From Canna indica (lineage: Eukaryota; Streptophyta; Magnoliopsida; Zingiberales; Cannaceae): a stretch of DNA of 64,000 bases. The stretch spans positions 14,990,501 through 15,054,500 of the forward strand of contig CP136892.1 in NCBI GenBank assembly GCA_034359265.1, given 5' to 3'. Position numbers and translations under genes: made by a program. Positions 44,401 through 56,400 of this stretch are shown here, piece after piece. The notes beneath the pieces are model-generated. The model did not search any database and was not told where the DNA came from. It saw only the letters and a program-made list of their open reading frames with translations. Every line of letters starts with the position of its first letter. Within the stretch, counting starts at the first letter, position 1.

Positions 44401-47400
44401 ATGAACGGCGTTAGTCCACATTGACGGAGAGTTAACGGACCGTCACAGATGGGCCAAATCTGTACTACATAGCAAACTTATAGGACCGAAAATATCAAAA
44501 TGAAACTTATAGGACCAAAGTTCAAAAAATTGAAAACTTATAGGACCAAATCTGCACTTCATGCTAAAGTGGCGCCATTTCCGCCATGGCGGATGGCGAG
44601 CGCCACACAACGCCACGCAGAAACCGCAACATTGCAGTTTCTGCGTGGCGGAATTTGATTAAACCGCCACGCCATGGCCGCTATTTGACAACACTGGTTC
44701 TCATTTGCTAAGTTTCATCTAAGCTGACCATATCTCAATTGAGAAGGCTTCAAGAATGTTTGTCATCTCTGATTTGGACCTCCTGTGTTGGACAGTAGAT
44801 TGGGGGAGTGGTCAAAGCTGAGATGAGGGAGATCCGTGGTAGAGTATTAATGCCGATCTGAGTTGTTGGTGCAGAGGTGGTACCTTGACTGATCAGGAGG
44901 AGATGGAGATTTTTATCAACAAGCTACAACCATATTTACAATTGGAGGTTGAGGCTCATAAACTAGGAAACTTTTTGGAGGCTATGTGCTTAACGAGATT
45001 GTATGAGAGCCATCGTGCAATCTACTCCCACTTTCAAGAGGCTCACCAATGTAGAGATGGTGGAACACATAGCTAAGGGTTTATGCTTCAATTTTGATGA
45101 AGCTTTTTCTCTCAGACTCAAGTGTAAATGATTGTTTTGGATATATTGCATTGAAGAATATGAAGGAGAAGGTCCTCCTAAAATCTCATTGATGGCTATT
45201 GAAGGAGTGCAACCATAGTTTAAAATCTCATACCAGTACTGGTATAACTTCATACCAGTATTGATCTCGATAACTAGCGATTACCATTATGAAACTGACA
45301 CACGTACCATGTTGGCATACGGTACAAGCCGATACAAACTAGCAAGTACAGACTTGTACCATTCTTTTTTCGATTTTTCTTTTTCTTTCAATCTAAGTTC
45401 CAAATAAATTATTTCAAATGATAATTCATTGAAATGATGAAAGAACACATGTAACAACTAATAGAGCAAAATAAAGTATAAACTTCTCAAGCATGGTCTA
45501 ATACATTAAAAAGATGATTTTAATCTTTAAGTTACAATGAAAAAAATATAGGTGAGAGAGATTTGCGAGAGCTTGAGAGGTATAGTATGAGCGAGTGTGA
45601 GTGAGGGATAAATAAGAGGGTTTGGGGGCTTTATATAACCACTAAACCATTAAAAATAAGCTCCAACAGCTTAAAGAGCCGATTGAAGAAGGTACAAAAG
45701 TAACCCAATGATAGTAAATCACTTTAGTTGCTGAAAATCTGAAATATAAGAAAAAATTGATGGGGTTGGTAAAAGCTATCAGGCATTGGGCACCTTATTT
45801 GTGGGAAAAGCTTTTCTAGTGAAAAAGATCACTTTAGTTTGAAGTATTTGATGGAGTAAAAATTGATGACAGGACCTCAACAGAAGTGGGTAATGAGTAT
45901 AAGGCTGGAAGACAGTACTGTGTCAGATGCATTGACCAGAATGAATCAAGAGAATGATGTTTGCATGGCTATATCTCAACCTCCGCTGACCTTGTTGGAA
46001 TTTGGAAGACATTAAAAAGGAGACCAGGAACAATTCTGAGATGCAGGAATTAATGCTACAGTGTGAGCAAGAGGAACTGAATGATAAATGGAATGTTCAT
46101 GATGAACTGTTACAGTATGATGAAACGGTATTTTTGTTGGAAAATTCACCTGTGTTCCCAAATTTTAGCCTGTTTACCCATGAGCCAAAGGGTATCAGAA
46201 AAACTATCCATATACAGACTTAGATCAGATTTCTAATTTCTATTGGAAGGGAATGAAGAAGGATACCAGACAATTTTTTGAGCAATATGGCAAAAAAGTG
46301 AGCTGCTGCATTCAGCTAGGTTGCTACAGCCCTTGCATATTCCAGCCCATATTTGCACTGACATTTCTATGGATTTTGTGGAAGGTTTACCCCCATCTTA
46401 AGGAAGAAATGCTCTCTTGATGGTGGTTGATACGTTCTCCAAATATACTCATTTTATAACGTTTGCACATCCTAACACGGCCATCACTATTGCCAACACA
46501 GTCATTACTGTTGCCAAACTTATCTTTGAGAATGTATTGAAATTACATGGATTACCAGCCTTTAATTTTAGTGACAGAGATCTTGTCGTTACCAGCAAAT
46601 TTTGGTCTGGATTGTCCAAGTTGAGTGCGACCAATCTCAACTATTCTTCGCCATACCATCCTTAATCAGAGGGACAAACTCAGGCTGTTAGTGTGTAGAG
46701 TTGTACCTTGGGTGTTGCAAGTGGTCAACCTAAGAGATAAATGACTTGGTTACCTTAGGCTTGAGCATTCCTACATCACGAGTTACCATGCCACCTTTCC
46801 AAATAGTGTATGGCAGAGCACTCATACAGCAGAACGCCTTTCCCAACAAAAGGCTACAGCCACATCCGACCACATCAGCAAGTCAATCACATCATTCAAA
46901 AGATACATCTCTTCGTTGGAGACTCAAGTATCAAAGAAGAAGCGATCAAATCAAACACATCAACAATTAAATGACATGGGGAAGATATCATATATTTAAT
47001 TCTCTTTATGGGAAAACATCGTATATTTAATTTTCTTTTCAATTACCCATGTAACCAATTCCAAACACTTATTCTGCTGGAATATTATCACTGTTGTACT
47101 CTATAAATACATGAGAAAGAGAATGAAATGGCAAGTTGCTCTGTCTCTGAAATCACCTGCAAAACAGAATAGGTGATTTCCAGTAACCTCAATCATCCTC
47201 AAACGAGGGCCCACTTGCACAGACATAACAAATTGGTATTAGAGCCACCAACAAGGGGGAAATTTCAAAAATCAAGTGCCGGAAATCCTCAAATGTGAGG
47301 CTGAATCACAAGCCCGTGAGAAAACTAAGCAGGAACAAATGATGCTACAAATCGTTGCACTTTCAAAAGAAGTCCGGGCGCTCCGATCCACACCAAGCGT

Positions 47401-50400
47401 AGATGGTGACAACACCAACAATCTTCTACCAAGAGAAGGCCCTTCCACTGTACCCGAAGGTAATAGTCTTCTCGTGCGACATCCCAACAGCCCCGCGGTA
47501 AACTCTCAATGGGAAGAAACCAGTGCCAAAGGTGCGGTTCAGCACCGCAACCTTTGCTTTGATTTCCCTTGCTACGACGGCTCCATGGACCCTCTTCCTT
47601 GGCCCACTCGTTGTGAGCACTTCTTTCGCCTCAACCGGATTTGAGACAACTCAAAAGAGGACATTGCGGCTTACCACATAACGAAGGACGCCCAACTCTG
47701 GATACTCAAACTCATGACTGATTGTCCCCGCATCACATGGCAAGACTTCAAAGAACACTGCCATATACGATTTGGGCCTCCCAACCGTGGAAACAAGCTT
47801 GGGGAGCTCACCAGTCTCCATCAAACTAGGTCCATCACCAACTACCAACATCAATTCCAAATGCTCCTCTCCCACCGGCCCACTCACACCAACTTAGGAG
47901 GTGGAATTGTTCCTCCACGGACTCCAATGCAAACTCCGGGTAATGGTCTTCGCCTTGAACCCCATGGACCTTTGGACCTCTCTGAGGCCATGAAAGCAAG
48001 GACCCGATCGAGCACCCTCTGTTCGCACACCTCACCTGCTCGCCCGTGTACTCCGCCCCCTCCTTCCTCTCGAGCAACAAGGGAAGCAGCCCTTCCTTTC
48101 CAGCATGGGACAAGTAGCATTTCCAAGGGGGAGGAATTGATACAACCGAACCCCTTTCCCAACAAAACACTCCAGTCACATCAAAGAAGCAAAGACAATG
48201 TATTTGCTTATGAGTTGGAGGAAGGATATAATTGAAAAAGCTATGGTTGAAAACATGTATAAATGCTTTTCCTATTTGAATAAAAATAGCTTACACATAG
48301 TTTCCAGTTCCAAATTGAGATATAGGAGTTCTCTCTTAAAGAGAACAACATGATAGGCTGAAAAAAAGGGGAGAAATCTTCTTGAGCTTCCATTGGAGAT
48401 GACATCTCGGAAGCACAATCCATAATCAACTCCATATCCGTTCGTCCCCGTCCTTGGACTTGATCTCAAAGCTGGGTCCTAACAACTATACTATACTGAC
48501 CTATTCTTTCAGTATAATAATTTTCTAATATGGTAAGCAGACTGTTAGGGCCCTTGCACAAGATCATGTCCACGGGCGATTCAATTGGTCCAATGAAGAA
48601 GCTCCTGGCTTCCCAGCCAAAAGATCAAGAGTTCCCTGTTCGAAGAAAGGAGAACCTTGCTTCTTCTTCTTCCCTATGGTGGCTGATTTTTCCGGGCATG
48701 GGAAAGGAAGGAGTTTGTGCACTAGTGAACAACAGCATTTAGAGAGGAGATAGAGATAGAGATAGAGATTGAGACTTTGAGAGAATAAAAATCATGTGCT
48801 CCATTTGATTTCCAAGTGTAGCTTTTTATACAAGATCTCACAGGAAAATGTCAACACTTATCCACTCATCCCACTAATGAAATGGATATTTACCACTCAT
48901 CCCACTACCACCTACTTTAATAGATAATTACCACTCTAACAAGATAATGACTATCACTACTCTAACAGATAATTACCACTCTAACAATTAGATAACGACT
49001 GACTCCACCAATTAATCAATAACTAAGCCCACGTCCTCCACAACTATCAAGAGACTACATCCACTTGTTCCTATCCTCCCATATACCAATTCTTCATGTT
49101 TTGCCCACTTTCTTTCTTTTCCTAATATATTGCTTGGTCCACCTTTTCATCTTGCAAGTGTGATTGGGCATGTTTATAACATCATCCCCCCTTCCCAATT
49201 GAGCTTGTCCTCAAGCTCAAAGTCAGAATATCTATTTTTAAAATCCTTGAGTGACTCCCATGAAGCTTCTGCTGGGGAGTTGTGCTGCCAGTGGACAAGC
49301 ATGCCAATGGACGAGTGTCATGTACCGACATTAAGGATAATTGGTGCTCGGGGGTATCCTCTTTTGGGATGGATTTTTCCTCCTCATCTATTGTTTGGAT
49401 GAGAAATAGCCTCTTGCATTTATGCCCTTCAGGAATCGGGACCATGGCTCATCACAATGGAAACAAAGTCCTTGAGCCCTTCGTATTGCGATATCAGATT
49501 TTGAAAATGAGCGTACTGGTAGTTCCCGATTTGATGCTTCTATGGACGATCCACGGACTGGTGGTTGTATTGGACATTGTGGTTGGTAATGATGCTCAAA
49601 AACTCAAGCCAAGCTCATGGCTTTCAACAAGTCCGTGGGTTGATATGCTTTGACATGGACGCATATGTGTGGTTGCAATCCACTCACAAACATCGCAGTG
49701 AGATATTGCTCTGGGAGATTCCCAGCTTGGGGAAGAAGATGTTCAAAGTGGCGTTGATAGTCAGCCACAGATTTTGTTTGCGTCAATTTAGTGATATCAC
49801 CGAATTCACTTCCTTGGTCGGGTGTCCCAAAGCGAATGGAGATATACGTGGAGAAGGCTGCCCATGTCAAGTTGGGATGTCATTCTTCGAAGAAGCGGAA
49901 CCAAATTTGTGCTTCGCCCACCAAATTGAATGCTGCCATCCCCAAACGTTCCTCATCGGCGATGTGATGATGACGAAATAAATATTCGCAGCAGGAAAGC
50001 CACGAATTTGGGTCGCCGGTGCCATCAAATCGTGGGAATTCAAAGCGAGGTCGAGAAGAAGGCAGATATCCTGTCGCAGCAACACGGGGAGGGAGGCCTA
50101 ATAGCGGCCCTTCTTGTTGTCTCACTCCAAGTGTTGCGGATGACCGCTGGACTCGGCTGCATGATATGGTGGGTGAGTTCTTTGGCTGCTCGATTCTTCC
50201 TGAACTTTGGAAGTCAAGAGAGTTGCCTCCAGTTCCTTAAAGATAGCATCTAATTTCGCAACCATGGCTTCTCGTTCCTTGCGTTCTTGGGCTCTGTCCT
50301 CCTGCAAGGATTGGAGGAGGGTGATAAGCTGTCGCTGGAGTTCGTCACTCATGGATGGCTCTGATAACATATTTGTTAGGGCCTTTGCACAAGATCATGT

Positions 50401-53400
50401 CCACGGGTGATTCAATTGGTCCAATGAAGAAGCTCCTGGCTTCCCAGCCAAAGGATCAAGAGTTCCTTGTTTGGAGGAAGGATAACCTTGCTTCTTCTTC
50501 TTCCCCATGGTGGCTGATTTTTCTAGGCAGGGGAAAGGAAGGAGTTTGTGCATTAGTGAACAGCAGTATTTAAAGTGGGGAGAGAGGGAGAGAGAGATAG
50601 AGATTGAGACTTTGAGAGAATAAAAATCATGTGCTCCATTTGATTTCAAGTGTAGCTTTTTATACAAGATCTCACAGGAAAATGTCAACACTTATCCACT
50701 CATCCCACTACCACTACTTTAATAGATACTTACCACTGTAACAAGACAATGACTACCATTACTCTAACAGATAATTATCACTCTAACAAGATAATGACCA
50801 CTCTAACAAGATAATGACTACCACTACTCTAACAGATAATTACCACTCTAACAATACAATTAGATAATGACTGACTCCAGAAATTAATCGATAACTGAGT
50901 CCACTTCTTCCACAACTATCAAGAGACTACATCCACTTGTTCCTATCCTCCCATATACCAATTCTTCATGTTTTGCCCACTTTCTTTCTTTTCCTAATAT
51001 ATTGCTTGGTCCACCTTCTCATCTTGCAAGTGTGATTGGGCATGTTTATAACACAGACCAGTATTTTCGAAGTTGGACTAGGATCGTTAGATACTTAGAT
51101 ATAATGCATTCAGTATATAAACAAACATTTAGATTATTGTAGACATACCCTAATCAGGCGATGAAATTTAGAGCAGAATTCTTTTGTTATAGCCAATACA
51201 ACACTGCAGAATCAGCATTTCAATTGATTAGGCATATACACATTGATAGAAAGAATATAAAGTTAACAGAAAAACTAACCAGCCTTCAGTGCAATTATCT
51301 ATTTGGTGAGTGGTCCTCAAGGGAGTATCAAAACCTAGTGCACGGGAGGCAAACGTTGCACAACATTCTTCAATATTATCTGTTGTTCCTCCTACCTAAA
51401 GTAGAGTCGTGCGCTTACATTCAGCATCAAATGCCAAAAGAATAGCAGAAAAAGAGTTGCATACCAAAAATATACTATGCATCTATTTCTGTGAACTTAG
51501 TATGCTGACAGAAGAATTCAACTCCCTAAAATTTGGCTTTTGCTCAAATATTTCATTATTACTTTTATGTTTATATATAGTAAATATATAATTATTGTTA
51601 AAAAAATCAAATGTTGTAGAAAACATCAAAACTTATTTATATATTGTAAATATGTAAATATAATATTTATAAGTAATCCATCTCATAAAACTCATTTGGT
51701 TGTTAGAAGATTCATATTCTAAATTAAAAATGGTAAAAATTGAATAAGAAAAGAAATAATAGATAATAGGTATTATATCAATTACCATCTTATTATTAAT
51801 TTTATTGTAAACAAATTAAACATATCATGAGTTAATTTATTCTCCTGCCAATTTGGTGGCAATGCATCCATTTTTTATTCTTAAATATATTTAGTTTAGT
51901 CCTATATTGGAAGGGTTCCAGAAACTACATTCTACTACTCTCCTATTTAAGAACTTGGCTTCCACATGAAGAAGGATTCACTTAGCACATCAATTGTGAT
52001 AAACTACAGTTCAACTTGAGTTAAGATTTAATTTGAGCTAAAATTTAGTTTGAATAAAATTAAAATTAATTAATAATCAAGTTTGGCTAAAAATAAAATT
52101 AATTCAACAAAAATGAGAACATGGCGTGACAAATACACCAAACCTGAAATAACTTTTCAAAATTAACAGGAACCAAAAAGGCCAAAATACCCTAATGTCT
52201 TGATGTGCTGTTTCACTGAATACAATAAACAAAGATTATTGTTTATTATTCATTATTTTTATTTTAGTGAAACAATATATTGGACTATGTAACTATGTGG
52301 TATATTCTTAATATTTTTTAGTAATTTTTACATTTCATATACTTCATAATAGTAACTGACTCAATTTCATACCTTGTATCCAAGTAATCTGTGTTTGTTA
52401 AATATTTTTTCATTATTTTGTTTTATTAAAAAAACATATTGAAATGTGACAATGTGTTACATTATTTATAGTATTCACAATTTTATACAATTTATAATAG
52501 TAATTGACATATATTTTCATGCCTTCTATCCATATAGTTCTTGTGTTTGACACATATTGAACTATATGACAAATTGACAATATAATGCATCCTTTATAAT
52601 TTCCAACAATATTTACATTTGATAGTAGTAATTAACTTCATTTTTCATGTACTATATCCATTTAATTTTGTATGATAAAAATTATTGTTCAATTTTCAAT
52701 TTTAGTAGAATCATAAATTGAAGTCATAATTATTTGTTGTGTTCATTATTAGTAAAACGACATATTAAGGGCATTTAGAGTACTATGAATTTTGATTCCT
52801 GTAAAGGTGATTTTGAAAAGTTGTTCCTAATTTGGTGTATTTGTTACACCAAATTCTGGTTTTAGTCATTTGCTAAAGTAAAGTTTAAGTTAGTCTTGAA
52901 TTGAATCAAAGTGGACTAGTTCAAAAAAACTAGTTGGTTCTCCCAGGTTAAAACATTGGAGCAGGAATCAACTATCAGTATTCTCAATACGGTTTGATAC
53001 TGTTTAATGTTAAACAGAGATGAGTCTGTCTCTTATATGTTGCAATCCCACAACAAATAAGTCCATTACAATTAAATCCAACTAAGATTGGACAAAATTA
53101 GCTCCATCAATCCACATAAGAAAACGTTAATATTTTAACCACATTTGTTAAGAAAAGAATAAACATTCTAAGGAAATGTAAAGACAAGAATGAATACACA
53201 AAGTATGTGTTGCAAGTTGATATAACTAGAAGCATTTATTTGAACTGCTTATTGCAATGGTTTGGGCTATTGATATTTTTGTTTTAATCATGGTTTAAAA
53301 TCTCGTATAGTATGGTGCCTACCATTTTTTCAACTTTTCGAGATCGAGTTTTGGGTGTACATGAAGATACTGATGGTACAAACTGTATTGGGTGGTACAA

Positions 53401-56400
53401 GGTCTAAACTGGGCAGTATCAACTGGATACAAGTAGAACAAACCTTAATCGCCGGATACATGCCCAACACCTATTTTATCACCCATTGGGCTTTCTTAAA
53501 CTGTTTTGAAGCTATTGTTGGGGTCTTTTCAGCCTATATAAAGGCCTTAAATCTCTCATTATACTTGTTATCAATCTATGCTTTATAATGCATGTTTCAA
53601 TTATTTTAATCAAATTCTTTATTAAAAAACAAGGTTTAAAGTGTAAAAATAAAATAAAATACTTGATACAATCCAATTTGTACCAAACTGCACTGAGTGT
53701 AACTACAGTATGCACAACTATTAATCATTAACCCGTATCAACATTGGTATGAGATCTTAATTCTTGGTTTTAATACACAACCTGGAGGCAGTGACTCAAT
53801 CTCCCCCTTCTTCATGTAAAGAATGTTAGTTACCACCCACATCACCTCTGTATGAGCCTTCAGCGGCATACATACAATGGGATGAGAAAATAGGGAAAGA
53901 CAGGAGGCAATCCTAGAGTTCTTCTAAAATTGATCAACATTCTAACATTGATCAACATACTTGCTTTGATACTAGCTCGTATGTATCTTGTGCATACTAC
54001 TAGAGAGTTTTGAGGAAAACAAGCCAGTTCAAGCAAATAATAAAAGTTAAGTTGACTCAAGCTACTAAACTTGATTGATGATATGCCATTGATTCTCCGT
54101 ATTCCAAAGATCTAATTGTTGTAATATTGATCAAACTATGCTATCAGCCTATCAATCTCAGTTTGCACAACTAAACTATGTTGAGTATTTTCTTAGCTAT
54201 TTTTATCATTATGATGGATTTTCTATATTGGTTGACTCTATTTTTATCATTATGATGGATTTTCTATATTGGTTGACTAAACCTTTTCTAATTTCACTTT
54301 CCAAAATTTGGACCAATAAATATGGTCAAGATTTTTCTTCCCATGCATTAGTAGATTTCATCTGTTGTACAATATTTTATGCACCATCAAAGTAACACAT
54401 CACAGAAAAGTAAGACCTTGATGAGTAAAACCTTATATTCATCCACAAAGACATGAAATGTCAACAAAATTTTTGTTTGATTTTCGTATGCTCGGATTTA
54501 ATCTTTTAATATATAAGCAGCACAACTCAAAAATTATACTTAGAACATGGAAGCTATGCGAAAACGAGTATGACAGTAAGATAACAGAAATAAGTATAGG
54601 GGGGGGCATAAGAAGAGAGATTACATACTGAAGTTGCAGCAGGTTTATCGAGGACCACATATGTATCAGTGACAGCTATAATTCTTGATTTCCAATCAAT
54701 TTCGTAGCACCTGATTACATTCCCGAAATCAACAACTGGAACTTAAACGGCAAGATCAATGGGGCATGCCCTTTAATTGGATTATTATGAGATGAATTAT
54801 TACGAGCTAAGCCACTAGACTGCATAGCAGTATAGCACTATTGCCCATCTGATGGTTTTGGGAAGTGAACATTGTTAATCTCCAAAAACATTTGATTTTA
54901 GCACAATAAACAAGATACTGACAGTATTTACCTTGGGAACCGTTTTGGGTGTACATGAACACGCAAGTAAGTCCCTACTTCAACAACTTGAGTAGCATCA
55001 GTAACTCTAAATGTTTTCTGGGCTTCTCTAACAGTTTTTCCCTTAATTGATGATCTCTTCTGCAGAACTGAAGGCTTTGTTACTTCTTTGTAGATCTGAA
55101 TCTGTTCAGGAGTTGCACTTGGAGGCGGCTTTGGGCACACCAGTGCATAATACACAGCACCAAAATGTATAAGATCTGCAACAAACCTTCATATATAAAA
55201 TATATTATTTTTTATTACTTATAAGCAGCAACTGACATGAACTAAATCCAATTGTAATTAGTTTGAATATCTTTTTGCTGCACTTTATGCAACTACTCGG
55301 AGTAGTTGCCCCTCTATATGCTATCACATTGTATTCTGCATAAACCATTTCAAATTCAAAACAGAGCCACATCCATCCCCAATCAATTAGGTGAATAACA
55401 ATTATGTTGCTTTAGATGAGCATGAAAAATATGTTCTTACATGAAAAAAAGTTATAGCAGATGTAATAAGATATACCAAATATGTATTTTTAAACTCTGA
55501 TTAAAAACACAAACTTTGTGTTGTGTGATCCCACATTGATTATAATGTGTTGGAAACTCATGCATTAAATAATGTGTTGGAAACTCGTGCAATTAATGCA
55601 ATATTGGAAATAACAGCAATTAGTGCGCATTGAAAATATTAGGAGTTAATGCAGTATTGGAAACAACAAGATCTTAGGAAATAGTCTAATTCTTATTGAT
55701 TGTTCTTGTAAATACAAGTTGTATACAAGTTGTATTTATTTTTGCCCTGTATATATAAATATACAGTGGGCTGAATGAGAATTTATCAAGCCATTCACTC
55801 AAGCTCTATTATTTATCTAGCCCTTTTTGTAGTGACTCTGGTTTGCTTCCGCAATATACTAATCGTTGATTATTCCTTAACCAATTGCTATATCTTACCC
55901 TCATCGTAGGACATTGGATTAATTCCATAACCAGTAGCAAAGTCCTTCTCTTAACCAAAGACAACCGTGCCTCTCCTACCCATCATGTCAAACACCAACT
56001 CTTCTACTTCCTCTGTCCATACCATACCAGGTTTGCATTCTCCAATCCCATTAATCCAATGACCCACCAGTTATGCATTCTACTTACTGCCTCAATGGAA
56101 AAAATTATTTACAATGGGCACAAGTTGTTCGCACCACCCTCAAAGGTCGTCGAAAACTGAACTACATTGAAGGAGAAGCACCTGATAAGAAGGACTCCAA
56201 ATTTGATGAGTAGGATGAAGAGGATTCTTTGATAGTTTGATTATGTCTTGGCTTTGGAATTCAATGATTCCCGAAGTCAGCAAAAATTGTATGTTCCTTC
56301 CTACAGCTCGTGATATTTGGAACAACCTTCGGAAGACTTATTCTATGAACCAATATGTAGCCATGTGTTATGAATTGAAGACGAAGATTTTTGCCATTAA

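Larger units (their letters stand above)
41892..44696. mobile_element. hAT-type element, 2.8 kb, TSD GTTCTCAT, with nested inserts
   Basis: Ends CAGTGTTATTAATGGCGG and (inverted) CAGTGTTGTCAAATAGCGG. Perfect 8-bp duplications GTTCTCAT lie at 41884-41891 and 44697-44704. Subterminal GCGG/CCGCC words occur on both sides. Inside lie an (ACAT)n tract, purine-rich low-complexity DNA, a 658-bp hAT-type element (42548) and an 825-bp foldback (43736). No transposase remains. It splits the Gypsy gag. Confidence 0.9.
40790..48487 (+). mobile_element. Degraded Ty3-Gypsy element in intron 6
   Basis: Plus-strand order: 5' LTR (to 41407), primer site, gag pieces, RNase H, integrase core, and a 3' LTR (48138-48487) similar to the 5' LTR. 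Protease and nearly all RT are lost. It is interrupted by a TRIM (40869), a 2.8-kb hAT composite (41892) and other fragments. A second LTR-primer-gag unit (46.83-48.13 kb) lies before the 3' LTR, so two related elements may be merged. It is antisense to the host gene. Confidence 0.78.
48543..51053 (-). mobile_element. Short gag-only LTR retrotransposon (TR-GAG-like), TSD CAGAC
   Basis: LTRs 48543-49181 and 50374-51053 are closely similar (TGTTAGGGCC...TTATAACA). Perfect 5-bp duplications CAGAC lie at 48538-48542 and 51054-51058. The 1.2-kb interior has a minus-strand primer site, gag and a polypurine tract (GGGAAGGGGGGA) but no pol. Only 95 bp separate it from synthase exon 6, and it lies in sense orientation with the host gene. 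Confidence 0.92.

Noticed and set aside
55165..55175. Alternative acceptor TTGCAG for synthase exon 3
   Set aside because: It would break the frame before '[11 protein letters not shown]'; the acceptor eleven bases upstream keeps it.
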